Source of the DNA: Deinococcus malanensis
GTDB taxonomy: Bacteria; Deinococcota; Deinococci; Deinococcales; Deinococcaceae
Assembly: GCF_014647655.1 (NCBI RefSeq)
Contig: NZ_BMPP01000019.1
Coordinates: 9,143 to 68,154, forward strand
Length of the DNA stretch: 59,012 bases
Reading direction: 5' to 3'
The translations under genes and the position numbers were made by a program. Below the pieces are notes generated by a model. It searched no databases, had not been told where the DNA came from, and saw nothing but the letters and a program-made list of their open reading frames with translations. Shown piece after piece: positions 22,697 through 33,176 of this stretch (its first letter is position 1; each line of letters starts with the position of its first letter).

Positions 22697-22716
22697 ATAC
22701 ATACCGACTGGACGGT
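22697..22716 (-). promoter_or_regulatory. TetR operator, proximal copy
   Basis: Plus-strand sequence ATACATACCG-N5-ACGGT. Its inverted counterpart at 23378-23397 matches at all 15 fixed positions. It overlaps the likely -10 region of tetR, which implies autorepression. Confidence 0.6.
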
Positions 22717-23377
22717 TTGTAAAGAGTGACGTTCAGACCTACGCCACTCCCCCTGTCACCACGCTCCTGCCTTCCAAGAAGAATTTCAACACTGGACTGC
22801 TGTCCCCCCTCCGCTCACGAGAATCTCAGCCTGTGCCAAGGGGGAAGCCATCGTTCACCAACGGTAAGCGGGCATCCACTCCTTCACTGCGGCCAAACAC
22901 ACCAGTGCTTGGAGAACGACGGTCCTGCCCCCGACAACGGTGAATCTGGAGGGCGGCACGTGACCTTCGTGGTTCCCTGATGTATGAGTCGGCTATGCCA
23001 GGCTGCCACGACCCGGAACGCAGGCACCAGCACGGAAGGGCCCCATAACGGACGGAGCCTGTGCGTCCTTTCGTCGTTCGAGTTGAGCCTGTGCAAAATG
23101 CGCTGTGCCATGGGACCGCAAGGAGAGAAGAAAGCTCGAAGAGGGGTCACGCTCCAGGGAATGGTGGTCCACCGTACAGCGCATCGTAGCCCTTATGAAC
23201 AGTGAACTGACCGAACTGAATAGCCGGGTCTTGTTTCAGGAGATCCTGCGAACGGGCAGGCTGGAGCGTACCGTACATGCTGTTGACCGCCGGGCCACAC
23301 CGGCAGACCAGTCGGTTTGACCTCTGGAGAAACCAGCGGCTGATAATCAACCGGCGATCCAAGGCAGTTTTTTACCT

Positions 23378-23397
23378 ACCGTCTGACCGGTATGTAT
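23378..23397 (+). promoter_or_regulatory. TetR operator, distal copy
   Basis: Reverse complement reads ATACATACCG-N5-ACGGT, as at 22697-22716. It overlaps the TATGAT box (23395-23400) that lies 8 bp before the ATG of the second exporter. Confidence 0.6.
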
Positions 23398-23408
23398 GAT
23401 CATGCCTG

Positions 23409-24632
<1,224 letters not shown>

Positions 24633-24838
24633 GTCGTCGTGGATGCTGCCCTTTGGGTCCGGTCAGCCCACAGTGCTTGTGCTGGACACCGGGCGCCTGT
24701 TCCGGCTGGTGGTCGAGCAGATCCCGGCGGGCTCAGTCCTGCATGCCGTCGGTGACCGAGTGTGCCGGGACCTGCAACCTCGCCGAAGTGATCTGCCGCC
24801 ATCTCACCCTGCCGGTGTCTTGAACTTGAACGCCATAG

Positions 24839-24864
24839 CATGATAATGATATTTTGTTATCATG
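24839..24864. promoter_or_regulatory. Metalloregulator-like palindrome over the ABC operon start
   Basis: CATGATAA (24839-24846) and TTATCATG (24857-24864) form a perfect 8-bp inverted repeat with a 10-bp AT-rich spacer. The right arm contains the start codon of the first ABC gene. TATTTT at 24850-24855 could be the -10 box of a leaderless promoter. The pattern resembles Fur, Zur or Mur boxes. Confidence 0.55.
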
Positions 24865-25680
24865 TTGTCGGCCAGTCCTGTCCTCTCCGTCCGAGACCTG
24901 CGTCTCTCCTTCCACCAGCGGCCGGTCGTCCACAACGTCACCTTCGACCTGTATCCCGGTGAACGCGTCTGCCTGCTGGGCCCCTCGGGCTCCGGCAAAT
25001 CCCTGACCGCCCGTGCAGTCCTCGGCCTGCTTCCTGCTACTGCCGCCGCGCACGGCCACATCACGGTCCTGAATCATGACGTGAGCACCATCCCCGCCGC
25101 CCGGCGAGCACCTGCCACCCGCCTGTCCTATGTTGCCCAGGACACCTTCACCGCCCTGAATCCCCTGGTCTCTATTGGCGCGCAGTTGCAGCGCCCCTTC
25201 CAGCAGCAGGGCCTGTCCACCCGCGCCGCACGGCAGGCGGCCGCCGAACTTCTCGAACGTCTGCATCTCCCTGACCCTCACTCCCTCCTGCGGCGCTCCC
25301 CGGCTGAACTTTCCGGCGGCCAGCGGCAACGCATCTGCCTGGCCCTGGCCTTCGCGTGCCGCACCCCGCTCCTGATCGCCGATGAACCCACCACCGCGCT
25401 CGACACCATCACCCAAGCCCGCACGCTGGACCTCCTGCGCCAGCACACCGGACACCCCGCCGCCCCCGCCCTGCTGTTCATCACGCATGACCTGACCGCC
25501 GCCGCGCACGTGTGCACCCGCGCGCTCGTCATGGACCGCGGCACCATCGTCGAACGCGGCCCGCTGCCGGACCTCCTGGCCACCCCCCAGCACCCCCTCA
25601 CCCGCGAGATGGTGACCCTGAGTGTGGCCGCCACACGCACGCTTCCCGTCCGGTCCGTCCAGCGCGCCGTCCCCGCGTGA
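24862..25680 (+). CDS. ABC transporter ATPase, nickel/oligopeptide type (first)
   Basis: A 272-residue ATPase of the DppD/NikD group. Walker A is LLGPSGSGKSLTA near residue 36, the signature is LSGGQRQR, and Walker B is LLIADEPTTALD. It powers import through the fused permease encoded three genes downstream. The ATG lies inside a palindrome that looks like a metal-responsive operator and has no ribosome site, so leaderless translation is likely. The stop overlaps the next start. Confidence 0.88.
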   Translation: MLSASPVLSVRDLRLSFHQRPVVHNVTFDLYPGERVCLLGPSGSGKSLTARAVLGLLPATAAAHGHITVLNHDVSTIPAARRAPATRLSYVAQDTFTALNPLVSIGAQLQRPFQQQGLSTRAARQAAAELLERLHLPDPHSLLRRSPAELSGGQRQRICLALAFACRTPLLIADEPTTALDTITQARTLDLLRQHTGHPAAPALLFITHDLTAAAHVCTRALVMDRGTIVERGPLPDLLATPQHPLTREMVTLSVAATRTLPVRSVQRAVPA

Positions 25681-26513
25681 GTGCCGCCCCCACGGTCAAC
25701 CAGGACGGGTCCTTCCTCCGTGCCCAGCGGCTGTCCCGCAGCGTCACCTTACCCTGCGCCTTCCCGTGGCGCGCGCCAGAACGCCAGCCACTCCTGACCG
25801 ACCTCAGCCTGGCCTTGTTTCCTGGAGAACGGGTCGGCCTGGTCGGCCGGTCCGGATCCGGAAAAACGACGCTGCTGCGTGCCCTGCTGGCCCTCGACCG
25901 GCCAGACGCCGGGCAGGTCACCTGCCAGGACCGCCCCGTTCGCCCGGCTTCCGTCGCAGCCCTGCGCTGGTACCGCCGGGCCGTGCAGTTCATCCCTCAG
26001 GATCCCGTGTCCACCCTCGACCCCCGCCGGACCGTAGAAGCGCTCCTGATGGAACCCTTGCAGCAGTTGCAGGTGCCCTGCGACCATCACGAGCGCACCC
26101 GCGACACCCTCGAGCAGGTCGGCCTGTCCACCCGCTTCCTTCGCTGCCGCCCCGGCATCCTGTCCGGCGGTCAGGCGCAGCGGGTCGCCATCGCCCGGGC
26201 CACGGCCATCCGGCCGGCTTACCTGCTGGCCGACGAACCCGTCAGTGGCCTTGACCTGCCCCTCCAGGTCCAGGTGCTCGACGTCCTCACCCGCCTCTCG
26301 CGGGAGATGGGCATGGGCCTGCTGCTCGTGACCCATGACCTGAGTGTCGTCGCCCGCACCTGCGAACGGACCCTGGTCATGCACCAGGGCGAACTGGTCG
26401 AGGACCAGCCCACGGCCAGCCTGCTCCAGAACCCGCAGCACCCCTGCACCGCGCAACTGCTGGACGCCGCGCACCCCCCCGCCCTGTTCCAGGGGCTTCT
26501 GACCGCCCCCTGA
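25677..26513 (+). CDS. ABC transporter ATPase, nickel/oligopeptide type (second)
   Basis: A 278-residue ATPase of the DppF/NikE group. Walker A is LVGRSGSGKTTLL, the signature is LSGGQAQR, and Walker B is LLADEPVSGLD. The GTG start overlaps the previous stop (GTGA), so the two ATPases are coupled in translation and probably form a heterodimer. The family's C-terminal oligopeptide extension is short here. Confidence 0.87.
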   Translation: MSAAPTVNQDGSFLRAQRLSRSVTLPCAFPWRAPERQPLLTDLSLALFPGERVGLVGRSGSGKTTLLRALLALDRPDAGQVTCQDRPVRPASVAALRWYRRAVQFIPQDPVSTLDPRRTVEALLMEPLQQLQVPCDHHERTRDTLEQVGLSTRFLRCRPGILSGGQAQRVAIARATAIRPAYLLADEPVSGLDLPLQVQVLDVLTRLSREMGMGLLLVTHDLSVVARTCERTLVMHQGELVEDQPTASLLQNPQHPCTAQLLDAAHPPALFQGLLTAP

Positions 26514-26573
26514 ACCCTCCAGCCTGCCGGGCCAACGCTGCCTGCGGCTTCCCTGCTGCCTCCAGGAGTCCTG

Positions 26574-28070
26574 ATGACCACCCCCCGTGCCCGCTTTACC
26601 GCCACTCTTCCCTTCGCCCTGGTGGTCCTTCTCACCAGCTGCTTCCAGGCTGACCAGTCAGGCGCGGGGGACCGCCTGCGGGTCGTCATGCTGCAACCGC
26701 CCCGCGCCGGACTCAGCCCGCTTTCCGACGACGCGTTCAAACTGTCCCGCTGGAGCACCGCCGAGACCCTGGTTCAGCTGGATGCAGACGGGGACCCTCA
26801 ACCGCTCCTCGCCACCGCCTGGACCCGCCTGAACGCCACGACCTGGCGCTTCGTCCTGCGCCCGAAAGTTCAGTTTCACGACGGCACGCCCCTGACCGCG
26901 GACCAGGTCGTTCACGCGCTCACGGCCGCGACCCGCGCCGTGCCCAAACCCCGCATTCTCGATGGGGTCACCCTGAAGGCAGAAGAGACCGGACCGCACG
27001 CGGTCCTGGTCCGCACCCAGCTTCCCGATCCCCTGCTGCCCAACCGCCTGTCCAGCCCTCAGCTGGCCATCCTGGCCCGCAAAGCCTACGGGCCGGACGG
27101 TCAGGTCAACCCCACCGGGGCCGGCACGGGACCGTTCGTGCTGACTGACATCCAGGGCACCACCAGCGCGCACCTCGACCGGTTCGACCGCTACTGGGGT
27201 GAGCAAGCCCGGGTGGCCGGCATCGACGCGGACTACGTGCCGGACGGAACCGCCCGCGCCGCGGCCCTGCGCACCGGAACCGCCGATGTGGTGGAAGCCC
27301 TTCCCGTCTCGCAGGTGGCCCTGCTGCCTCCCGCGCTGGTGCATGAAGTGCCCATGCCCCGCACGAACACGCTCTATTTGAACACCACCACCGGACCCCT
27401 CAAAGACGCATCCCTCCGGGCGGCCATCCGGGACGCCGTGAACCGCACCTCGCTGGTCAACACCGTGTACGAGGGACGTGCGGACGTCGCCCAGGGCCTG
27501 CTGGGACCGGCCCTGCCGTGGGCTGCAACCCTCCGCACTCCAGTTAAATCTCCCACAGTCCGCGCCGTTCCACAGGGCGAAGAGATCACGCTGGCCACCT
27601 TCTCGGACCGCGCCGAACTCCCGGAAGTCGCCGTCCTGCTCGCGCAACAGCTGACCCAGGCCGGGTTCACCGTCAGGCAGGACGTCCGGCAGTACGCGCA
27701 GATCGAAGCGGACGCGCTGGCCGGCTGGTTTGACGCGTTCATCCTCTCGCGGGCCACGGTGCTCGACTCCGGGGATCCCGTGGCATACATGACCAGCGAC
27801 TTCTCCTGCGCCGGCTCCTTCAACATCGCGCAATTGTGCGACCCGGCCGTGGAGGCCGCCCTGAAACGCGCCGCGGCTGCCCTTCCCGGACCGGACCGGC
27901 GTGCAGCCATCATGGCCGCGGAGGCCGCCATCCTACGCACCAATGCCGCCGTTCCGCTGCTGCATGAACGCGTGATTCAGGGGGAGGCCGCACGCGTCGA
28001 CGCGGCCGAACGTGACCCGCGCGAGCGGCGCCTGCTGACCGGACAGACGAGCCTTTCGGCCGATGAATAG
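26574..28070 (+). CDS. Substrate-binding lipoprotein of the ABC importer
   Basis: A 498-residue family 5 binding protein (NikA/DppA/OppA type). The N-terminus is a lipoprotein signal (LVVLLTSCFQ) with Cys near residue 23. The core has the family pattern SRWSTAETLVQLDADGDPQPLLATAW and VQFHDGTPLTADQVVHAL. CAGGAGTCCTG gives a good ribosome site. Substrate cannot be read from sequence; the metal-box upstream suggests nickel or a metal-chelate rather than a peptide. Confidence 0.88.
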   Translation: MTTPRARFTATLPFALVVLLTSCFQADQSGAGDRLRVVMLQPPRAGLSPLSDDAFKLSRWSTAETLVQLDADGDPQPLLATAWTRLNATTWRFVLRPKVQFHDGTPLTADQVVHALTAATRAVPKPRILDGVTLKAEETGPHAVLVRTQLPDPLLPNRLSSPQLAILARKAYGPDGQVNPTGAGTGPFVLTDIQGTTSAHLDRFDRYWGEQARVAGIDADYVPDGTARAAALRTGTADVVEALPVSQVALLPPALVHEVPMPRTNTLYLNTTTGPLKDASLRAAIRDAVNRTSLVNTVYEGRADVAQGLLGPALPWAATLRTPVKSPTVRAVPQGEEITLATFSDRAELPEVAVLLAQQLTQAGFTVRQDVRQYAQIEADALAGWFDAFILSRATVLDSGDPVAYMTSDFSCAGSFNIAQLCDPAVEAALKRAAAALPGPDRRAAIMAAEAAILRTNAAVPLLHERVIQGEAARVDAAERDPRERRLLTGQTSLSADE

Positions 28071-29829
28071 CCGCTCCCTCCTGGAGACGGGACCAACCTT
28101 CCTCCCGACGGTGTCCCGGGTGGTTACAGTCCTCGCGCTGCTGATCCTGGTAGGGCTGCTGCCATGGTTGTCCGGGCGTGACCCCGCGCTCAGCATCCTC
28201 CGCGCCCGGTCCGGGGAGCAGGACGCGACCCCTGAAGCCCTGAACGCCATCCGCATCCAGCTGGGCCTTGATCTCGGCCCGGCCGAGCAGCTTGGGCGCT
28301 ACGTCCAGGGCTGGCTGCATGGGGATCCCGGCACGTCATGGATCTCCGGGGCGCCGGTGCTGCCCGGGCTGCTGACAGCCCTGGGCACCTCCCTCACCCT
28401 GATGACGTTCGCCTTGATGGTGGCCCTGGTCATCACCCTCCTGGTGTGCCTCCCCACCCTCCAGGCCGGCCTGAACGGCCGGGTGCGACGTTCCGGCGGC
28501 GTGGGCGGCGTGACGATGACGGCCCTGCCGGAGTTTCTGCTCGCGTCGCTCCTGCTGGTGGTGTTCGCGGTGGGTCTCAACTGGTTTCCTGCCTATGGGT
28601 GGCGCGGTATCGAGTACGCGGTCCTGCCTACGCTGGCGCTGGGGGTTCCGGCTGGCGGGTACCTGGGCCGGCTGTTCACGGATGGCCTTCAAGCCGCGTT
28701 CCGTGAACGCTGGGTGGCCACGTGGGTGGTCGCGGGCTTCTCCCGGGCGCAGATCGCCGCGGCAGTCCTGCGCCGCGCCGCGCCTGGCCTCCTTCCGCAG
28801 CTGGGCCTGGTGATGGTGGGCCTGACGGGCGGGGCGGTGGCGGTCGAGCAGGTGTTCGCCATTCCCGGGGTGGGCCGGGCCACCCTCAACGCGGCGGTCG
28901 CCCAGGACCTGCCCGCCTTGCAGACCGGTGTCCTGCTGTTGCTGCTGCTGGCAGTGACGTTCGGCAGTGTGGCGCAGGCCGGGCGGCTCCTGCTCCTGGG
29001 CCGCGCCCTGCGACTGGGCAGCCTGCCCGTGCCCGCGCGCGAGGACGCCCCCATCCCCCGCCACGCATGGCTCCTGCCAGGAACCGCGGCCGCGCTGCTG
29101 CTGCTCCTGGTGATGGTCGGCCTGCCCCGCGATCCCTACACGTCAGCGTTTGACCGCCTGCAATTCCCCATGCCCGGCCTGCCCCTGGGCGCGGACGGCA
29201 CGGGCCGGGACGTGCTGGCTCGGGTCGCTCACGGGGCCATATCCACTGCCGGCCTGGCCTTCCTGGTGGTGGGGCTGTCGCTCGTCATGGGCGTAGTTCT
29301 GGGTCTCGCCTCCCGGATCACCATCGGCTTGATTGAGGTTGCCAATGCCCTGCCACCCGTCCTGGTTGGCCTGCTGGTGACCGCACTGGTCGGTCCCAGT
29401 GCGAGCGGCGCGGTCCTCGCTGTGGCGGCCGTGGCGTGGGCCCCGCTGGCCGCGCACACCGCCGCCCTGACCGCGGACGTGCAGGCGCAGCCCCACGTCC
29501 GCCTTGCCCCGATGCTCGGTGTGGGCCCGGTCCGGCAACTGACCCACCTGGTGCTGCCCGCCGTGATGGGTCCCGTGCTGCGCCATGCCCTGCTGCGCCT
29601 GCCGGGGATTGCCCTGTCCCTGGCTGCCCTGGGGTTCCTGGGGCTGGGTTCCAGACCCCCCGCGCCCGAATGGGGTCTCGTTCTCGCAGAAGGTCTGCCT
29701 TACCTGGAACGGGCACCCTGGGCGGTCCTGACCCCCGTGGTCGCCCTCCTACTGCTGTCCGTGCTCGCCGTCAGCCTGTCGTCCCTCTCTCGAGGTCGCG
29801 CACCCGGGGAGGTACCCTCGGCAGACTGA
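28063..29829 (+). CDS. Fused ABC permease, NikB-NikC type
   Basis: A 588-residue permease in which the two usual subunits are joined. Residues 1 to about 325 resemble DppB/NikB, with GVGRATLNAAVAQDLPALQTG; a linker of arginines and prolines follows; the rest resembles DppC/NikC, with GTGRDVLARVAHGA. Separate genes are the rule in this family. The gene overlaps the binding-protein gene by 8 bases. It would form the whole membrane channel from a single chain. Confidence 0.85.
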   Translation: MNSRSLLETGPTFLPTVSRVVTVLALLILVGLLPWLSGRDPALSILRARSGEQDATPEALNAIRIQLGLDLGPAEQLGRYVQGWLHGDPGTSWISGAPVLPGLLTALGTSLTLMTFALMVALVITLLVCLPTLQAGLNGRVRRSGGVGGVTMTALPEFLLASLLLVVFAVGLNWFPAYGWRGIEYAVLPTLALGVPAGGYLGRLFTDGLQAAFRERWVATWVVAGFSRAQIAAAVLRRAAPGLLPQLGLVMVGLTGGAVAVEQVFAIPGVGRATLNAAVAQDLPALQTGVLLLLLLAVTFGSVAQAGRLLLLGRALRLGSLPVPAREDAPIPRHAWLLPGTAAALLLLLVMVGLPRDPYTSAFDRLQFPMPGLPLGADGTGRDVLARVAHGAISTAGLAFLVVGLSLVMGVVLGLASRITIGLIEVANALPPVLVGLLVTALVGPSASGAVLAVAAVAWAPLAAHTAALTADVQAQPHVRLAPMLGVGPVRQLTHLVLPAVMGPVLRHALLRLPGIALSLAALGFLGLGSRPPAPEWGLVLAEGLPYLERAPWAVLTPVVALLLLSVLAVSLSSLSRGRAPGEVPSAD

Positions 29830-30102
29830 TGGGTCAGCCGCATCACCACCTTGCAGGCAGGGATGGCGAATGTCAGGTGCGTCGCCGCAGCCAGGACGGC
29901 GCGCCACCTCCTGAGGCGGGCAATCCGGCCCAGCAGCGTGCACGTCGCCTGCGCCGCAATCAGGTTGGCCAGCATACTCGCCGTCTACCCAGCCGGGCGA
30001 CACGCTCAGCACTTGAATCTCCGGCGCCAGGGCGTGGGCCAAGGACCGGGTCATCGGTCCCCGGTAGGGTTCGCATGAATCCACAAGGGCATACGTGCCC
30101 AT
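29830..30102 (-). pseudogene. Possible frameshifted gene remnant
   Basis: A plausible start at 30102 reads MGTYALVDSCEPYRGPM and continues to LSVSPGWVDGEYA; the amphipathic stretch MLANLIAAQATCTLLGRIAR continues in another frame from 29975. The join lies near 29973. The two halves read like one small protein broken by a frameshift, but neither is recognised. Confidence 0.3.
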
Positions 30103-30314
30103 GTCTTCTCCCCGTGCTCACCTCCCTGATGAGCACCGGCCCGTGCACCAAAGCTACGCGGCAATGAACCGGCCGCTGTGTGCGGGGTGAGGTGCCCCAC
30201 CCCCACTCTCTTGTCGATGTTCCGGCCGGGCCACGCCATCGCAGTGATATTCACGGCCGTCGCGACCATCAGTGAGCTGGCAACGTGGGACAGGGTCCAT
30301 TCCAGCTAATAAGG
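29830..30314. other. Gap between fused permease and orphan gene
   Basis: Holds the possible remnant above. No other feature is recognised in this 485-bp stretch. Confidence 0.4.
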
Positions 30315-31037
30315 TCAGTCGTGCGTGAGCCAATGGTGCAGGTCGCCGCTAATCTCCACGCTGATCTGCGGCCTGTGGGGATCGCACCACGTGTATGCGT
30401 GAAGGGTGTACTCGCGGCCGTCATCCAGGGTGCCGGTCTCGGTGCAGCGCTGGTCCGAAAGCTGAGGCGCACGCGGCGGCCGTGGCAATGGCAGGGCGAG
30501 GCGGTCGAACACGGCGCACCGCCAGTCGGCCCACGCGTGTTCCATTAGCCGCCGGGACGTGGACAGGTACGTTCGGAGGGTGGTGTCCTCCATGCCGTCC
30601 AGTCGACCACGGAGAACGCTGAAAGCAAACTCGTTTCGTGTTGCCAGTGGCTCACTGAGCACCACCAGGCTGTATGGGCCGTCCACCGTTGGCCTCAGTT
30701 GAGAGAGGACGTAACGGTACGCGAGCCAGTCAGGAAAATCAGTGAGTATGATGTCGCCGTCATGATCCGGACGCCGCAGGACGATCAGGCCGTTTGCGCC
30801 GTGATGGCCAAGGAGGTCGCCCTCATGGCTATGAAACGCGCGGTAGCCGCAGCGGCCGCACAGCTGTTCCGTATGGGTAGCGTGCGTAGTCACCGAGGTC
30901 GCCGCCTCGTCGCAGGTGTTGTGGAACCAACCGGGGGTATCGACCAAGCGGGGTGTAGCAGCCGGGGGGCGTGCGCCGGCGCGGGCGAGTTCCTGGTGGA
31001 TCAGGGTGAGGTTGGCAGAGAGGATGTGCAGGGTCAT
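30315..31037 (-). CDS. Hypothetical protein with a CxxC motif
   Basis: A 240-residue protein I do not recognise. It has a possible zinc knuckle (LCGRCGYRAFHSHEGD) near residue 80 and a mixed alpha/beta composition without membrane segments. No clear ribosome site precedes the ATG. The gene stands alone between the ABC importer and other orphan genes. Confidence 0.55.
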   Translation of the reverse strand: MTLHILSANLTLIHQELARAGARPPAATPRLVDTPGWFHNTCDEAATSVTTHATHTEQLCGRCGYRAFHSHEGDLLGHHGANGLIVLRRPDHDGDIILTDFPDWLAYRYVLSQLRPTVDGPYSLVVLSEPLATRNEFAFSVLRGRLDGMEDTTLRTYLSTSRRLMEHAWADWRCAVFDRLALPLPRPPRAPQLSDQRCTETGTLDDGREYTLHAYTWCDPHRPQISVEISGDLHHWLTHD

Positions 31038-31232
31038 TGCGTGGATTCATGACATCACGATTTCGCGCTGGGCCAGGCTGTTTTTTCCTCGTGAGAGATT
31101 CCGGTATTCCAGTTCATGAACAGGCCAAAACCCGGCTGCGAACAGGTGTCGCTGATGGGAAGGCGAGCTGTTCGTCACCAGTTCTGATGAAAAAACGCCT
31201 TAGACGGTTCCGTCTGGGCCGGGACTGAAACA

Positions 31233-31250
31233 GCCCCGCGTGGGCGGGGC
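31233..31250 (-). terminator. Stem-loop after the 161-residue gene
   Basis: GCCCCGC (31233-31239) and GCGGGGC (31244-31250) pair over a 4-base loop. On the minus strand it follows the stop at 31299 and is followed by TGTTTC. Confidence 0.5.
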
Positions 31251-31298
31251 CGGGGAAGACGTTCAGGGTCGAGGCGTCACCTCAAATCTGGGACAGGT

Positions 31299-31784
31299 TC
31301 ATCGACTGAGCTCGTACACCTGCCTCCCGTCAACCATGCGCACCACCCCGATCCACTCATAGGACGACATGTTGCGCGCCAACGCATCCGCCGCCGCCTG
31401 CGCAGCGCTCAGCGTCATGAACTCCTGATTGAACCAGGGTTTGCCGTCCACGGTCAGCTGGAAGTGGCTGGCTTCGCACGCCTCCACGTAAGCAACTGCG
31501 GCAGCAATGGCGTCCTGAAGAGCCTCACCAGCGGCTGGGAAGTCGGCGTATGCGCCCTGCCCCCCGATCGAATTCGTCAGGTGAGCAGAAAAGGCGGTGC
31601 GCGCGGGCACGAACCACTGAGGGCCATAACCGCAAGTGGTCAGGGTATAAACCATCTGCCCGTACCGCAGATGCCAAGCGTTCGGCCGGGTTTCGTGAGG
31701 GAACTCGTACTGCTTGTAGTCACCCACGATAACGCAAGATCCTGGCGTGTTCAGGTGCTCGCTGCCGCGTTTGATCGTAATCAT
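31299..31784 (-). CDS. Hypothetical protein
   Basis: A 161-residue soluble protein beginning MITIKRGSEHLNTPG. It contains many aromatic residues (WHLRYGQMVYTLTTCGYGPQ) and ends in a strand-rich segment VRMVDGRQVYELSR. AAGGAG lies at good spacing before the ATG, which argues for a real gene. No family is recognised and the neighbours give no clue. Confidence 0.6.
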   Translation of the reverse strand: MITIKRGSEHLNTPGSCVIVGDYKQYEFPHETRPNAWHLRYGQMVYTLTTCGYGPQWFVPARTAFSAHLTNSIGGQGAYADFPAAGEALQDAIAAAVAYVEACEASHFQLTVDGKPWFNQEFMTLSAAQAAADALARNMSSYEWIGVVRMVDGRQVYELSR

Positions 31785-32482
31785 GACGTGCTCCTTGTGA
31801 ATGCTGCTGGGGTGGCTGAAGCGATCATGTGCCCCAGCACGCTCCGCAGAGTTTTGTTCCGGGCGTCTCGGTGGACAGACCCGGGCCGATGTCGGGAACC
31901 GCAAACACAATGCGGATCAGTGACCGGATGGCGCCGTGCAGGCAGGTTGGGAGCAGGGACCGGCGGCCACAGCGCTTCAGCAGTTCCACTGCTCTGGGCC
32001 CCTCTTCGTGTCATAGGTCTCCTTCACGCACGCAAGGATGAATTGCGAGCGCTGATCATGGGTGTTTGATTCGCGGGGCGCACTACGCACTCCGGCCTCC
32101 CAGCCGTGTGTTCAGCACTTTGTGCCCCTTATGGCCTCCCTGTGTGGTTGGCCTTCCATTTGATTCTGCCTCAACTGCAAAATGTCTGCTGTAATGAAAA
32201 TTGCTCTGAAGTAGAAAATCTGAGTGAGTCGTCATCAGATTGCAAGGCGCGGGGTCTGGTCAGACTGAAAGCAGTACGAGAGGTGCATGGGACCTCACGA
32301 GCTTTCCCAGTGAGTGACATAGCCAACGTCGGGCCCCACCACATGGGACCCAGCGTGCCCGTTTTGAATTACATCTAATACCTGTTCGATGTAATTCAGC
32401 GGGCGGGGCGTGATGCCCAGGGCCCAGGCGGAAGGCCCAGCTCTCCCCCTCCCCGTGCTCACCTTCCTTTACACCAGTGAAA
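31785..32482. other. Intergenic region with a palindrome near the recombinase
   Basis: No gene is supported. The right part holds an 11-bp perfect inverted repeat at 32365-32398, 85 bp past the recombinase stop. Confidence 0.5.
32365..32398. repeat. Perfect palindrome downstream of the recombinase gene
   Basis: TGAATTACATC (32365-32375) and GATGTAATTCA (32388-32398) with a 12-bp spacer. On the minus strand it follows the recombinase stop, so it could be a terminator stem or one end of a recombination site. Confidence 0.55.
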
Positions 32483-33169
32483 TCACGAGGTATGCCGGAG
32501 CAGTACATTTCTGACCTGAACCGCAGTCCAACGCTTTCCCTGACAGGTGCGTTTCCCTTCGGAATTGAGCACCTCAGCGATGGCGCGCAACGTCTCTCCA
32601 TTGCGCCGCATCAGCGCGATGTACCCCGCCACCGGCGCGTATGCGTCGACCGCGCCCTGGAACCGCCGCTGTGCTCCCCGCCGCCTGGCCTCCACCGTCA
32701 GGTTTTCTGGCCGGCCGAGCACCTTGCCACGGGCTTTGGCCGCCCGGAGAGCGTCCTTGGTGCGGCGGCTGATCATTTTGGCTTCCTGTTCCGCAACGGC
32801 TGCCAGGATGTGAATCGTCAGATCATCTACGTCGGGCATGTCCACCGCCACGAAGGGCACGCGGGACTCCATCAATCCGGATACGAAATGCACGTTTCTC
32901 GCGAGCCTGTCGAGCTTGGCAATGAGCAGGACAGCGCCTCCCTGGTGTGTGCGCTCGAGCGCTTTTTGGAGTTGGGGGCGCGTGCGTTTATTGGTGCCCG
33001 TTTCAATTTCGCGGTACTCGTCAATGATCGTGAGGTCGTAGCTCCGAACGAAGGCGTTCACAGCCGTGTGTTGCGCGTCGAGGCCGAGGCCGCTTCTCCC
33101 CTGTTTCAGGTCACTCACGCGGATGTAAGTCACAACGGGGGTGCCGGGGGTGAGGCGTCGGGTAGCCAT
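32483..33169 (-). CDS. Serine site-specific recombinase (resolvase/invertase family)
   Basis: A 228-residue recombinase. The catalytic Ser is residue 19 in YIRVSDLKQGRSGLGLDAQ; the arginine motif LDRLARN and the long helix with RTKDALRAAKARGKVLGRP are present. The C-terminal helix-turn-helix is ETLRAIAEVLNSEGKRT. These enzymes resolve multimers or invert segments at dyad sites. The ATG at 33169 was chosen because homologues begin close to the catalytic domain. A perfect palindrome starts 8 bp upstream. No transposase is adjacent, so it may serve plasmid multimer resolution. Confidence 0.88.
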   Translation of the reverse strand: MATRRLTPGTPVVTYIRVSDLKQGRSGLGLDAQHTAVNAFVRSYDLTIIDEYREIETGTNKRTRPQLQKALERTHQGGAVLLIAKLDRLARNVHFVSGLMESRVPFVAVDMPDVDDLTIHILAAVAEQEAKMISRRTKDALRAAKARGKVLGRPENLTVEARRRGAQRRFQGAVDAYAPVAGYIALMRRNGETLRAIAEVLNSEGKRTCQGKRWTAVQVRNVLLRHTS

Positions 33170-33176
33170 ATGAGCA

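Larger units (their letters stand above)
22688..23408. other. Long intergenic region between tetR and a second exporter
   Basis: Apart from two matching operators at its ends (22697-22716 and 23378-23397), no gene, repeat or RNA is recognised in these 721 bp. Confidence 0.5.

Noticed and set aside
24643..24843. 66-residue frame before the metal-box importer
   Set aside because: No ribosome site, its end overlaps the operator, and the composition is not protein-like at the C-terminus.
32115..32124. Lone iteron-like word GCACTTTGTG far from repA
   Set aside because: Only 10 bp match and no second copy is nearby, so chance is a sufficient explanation.
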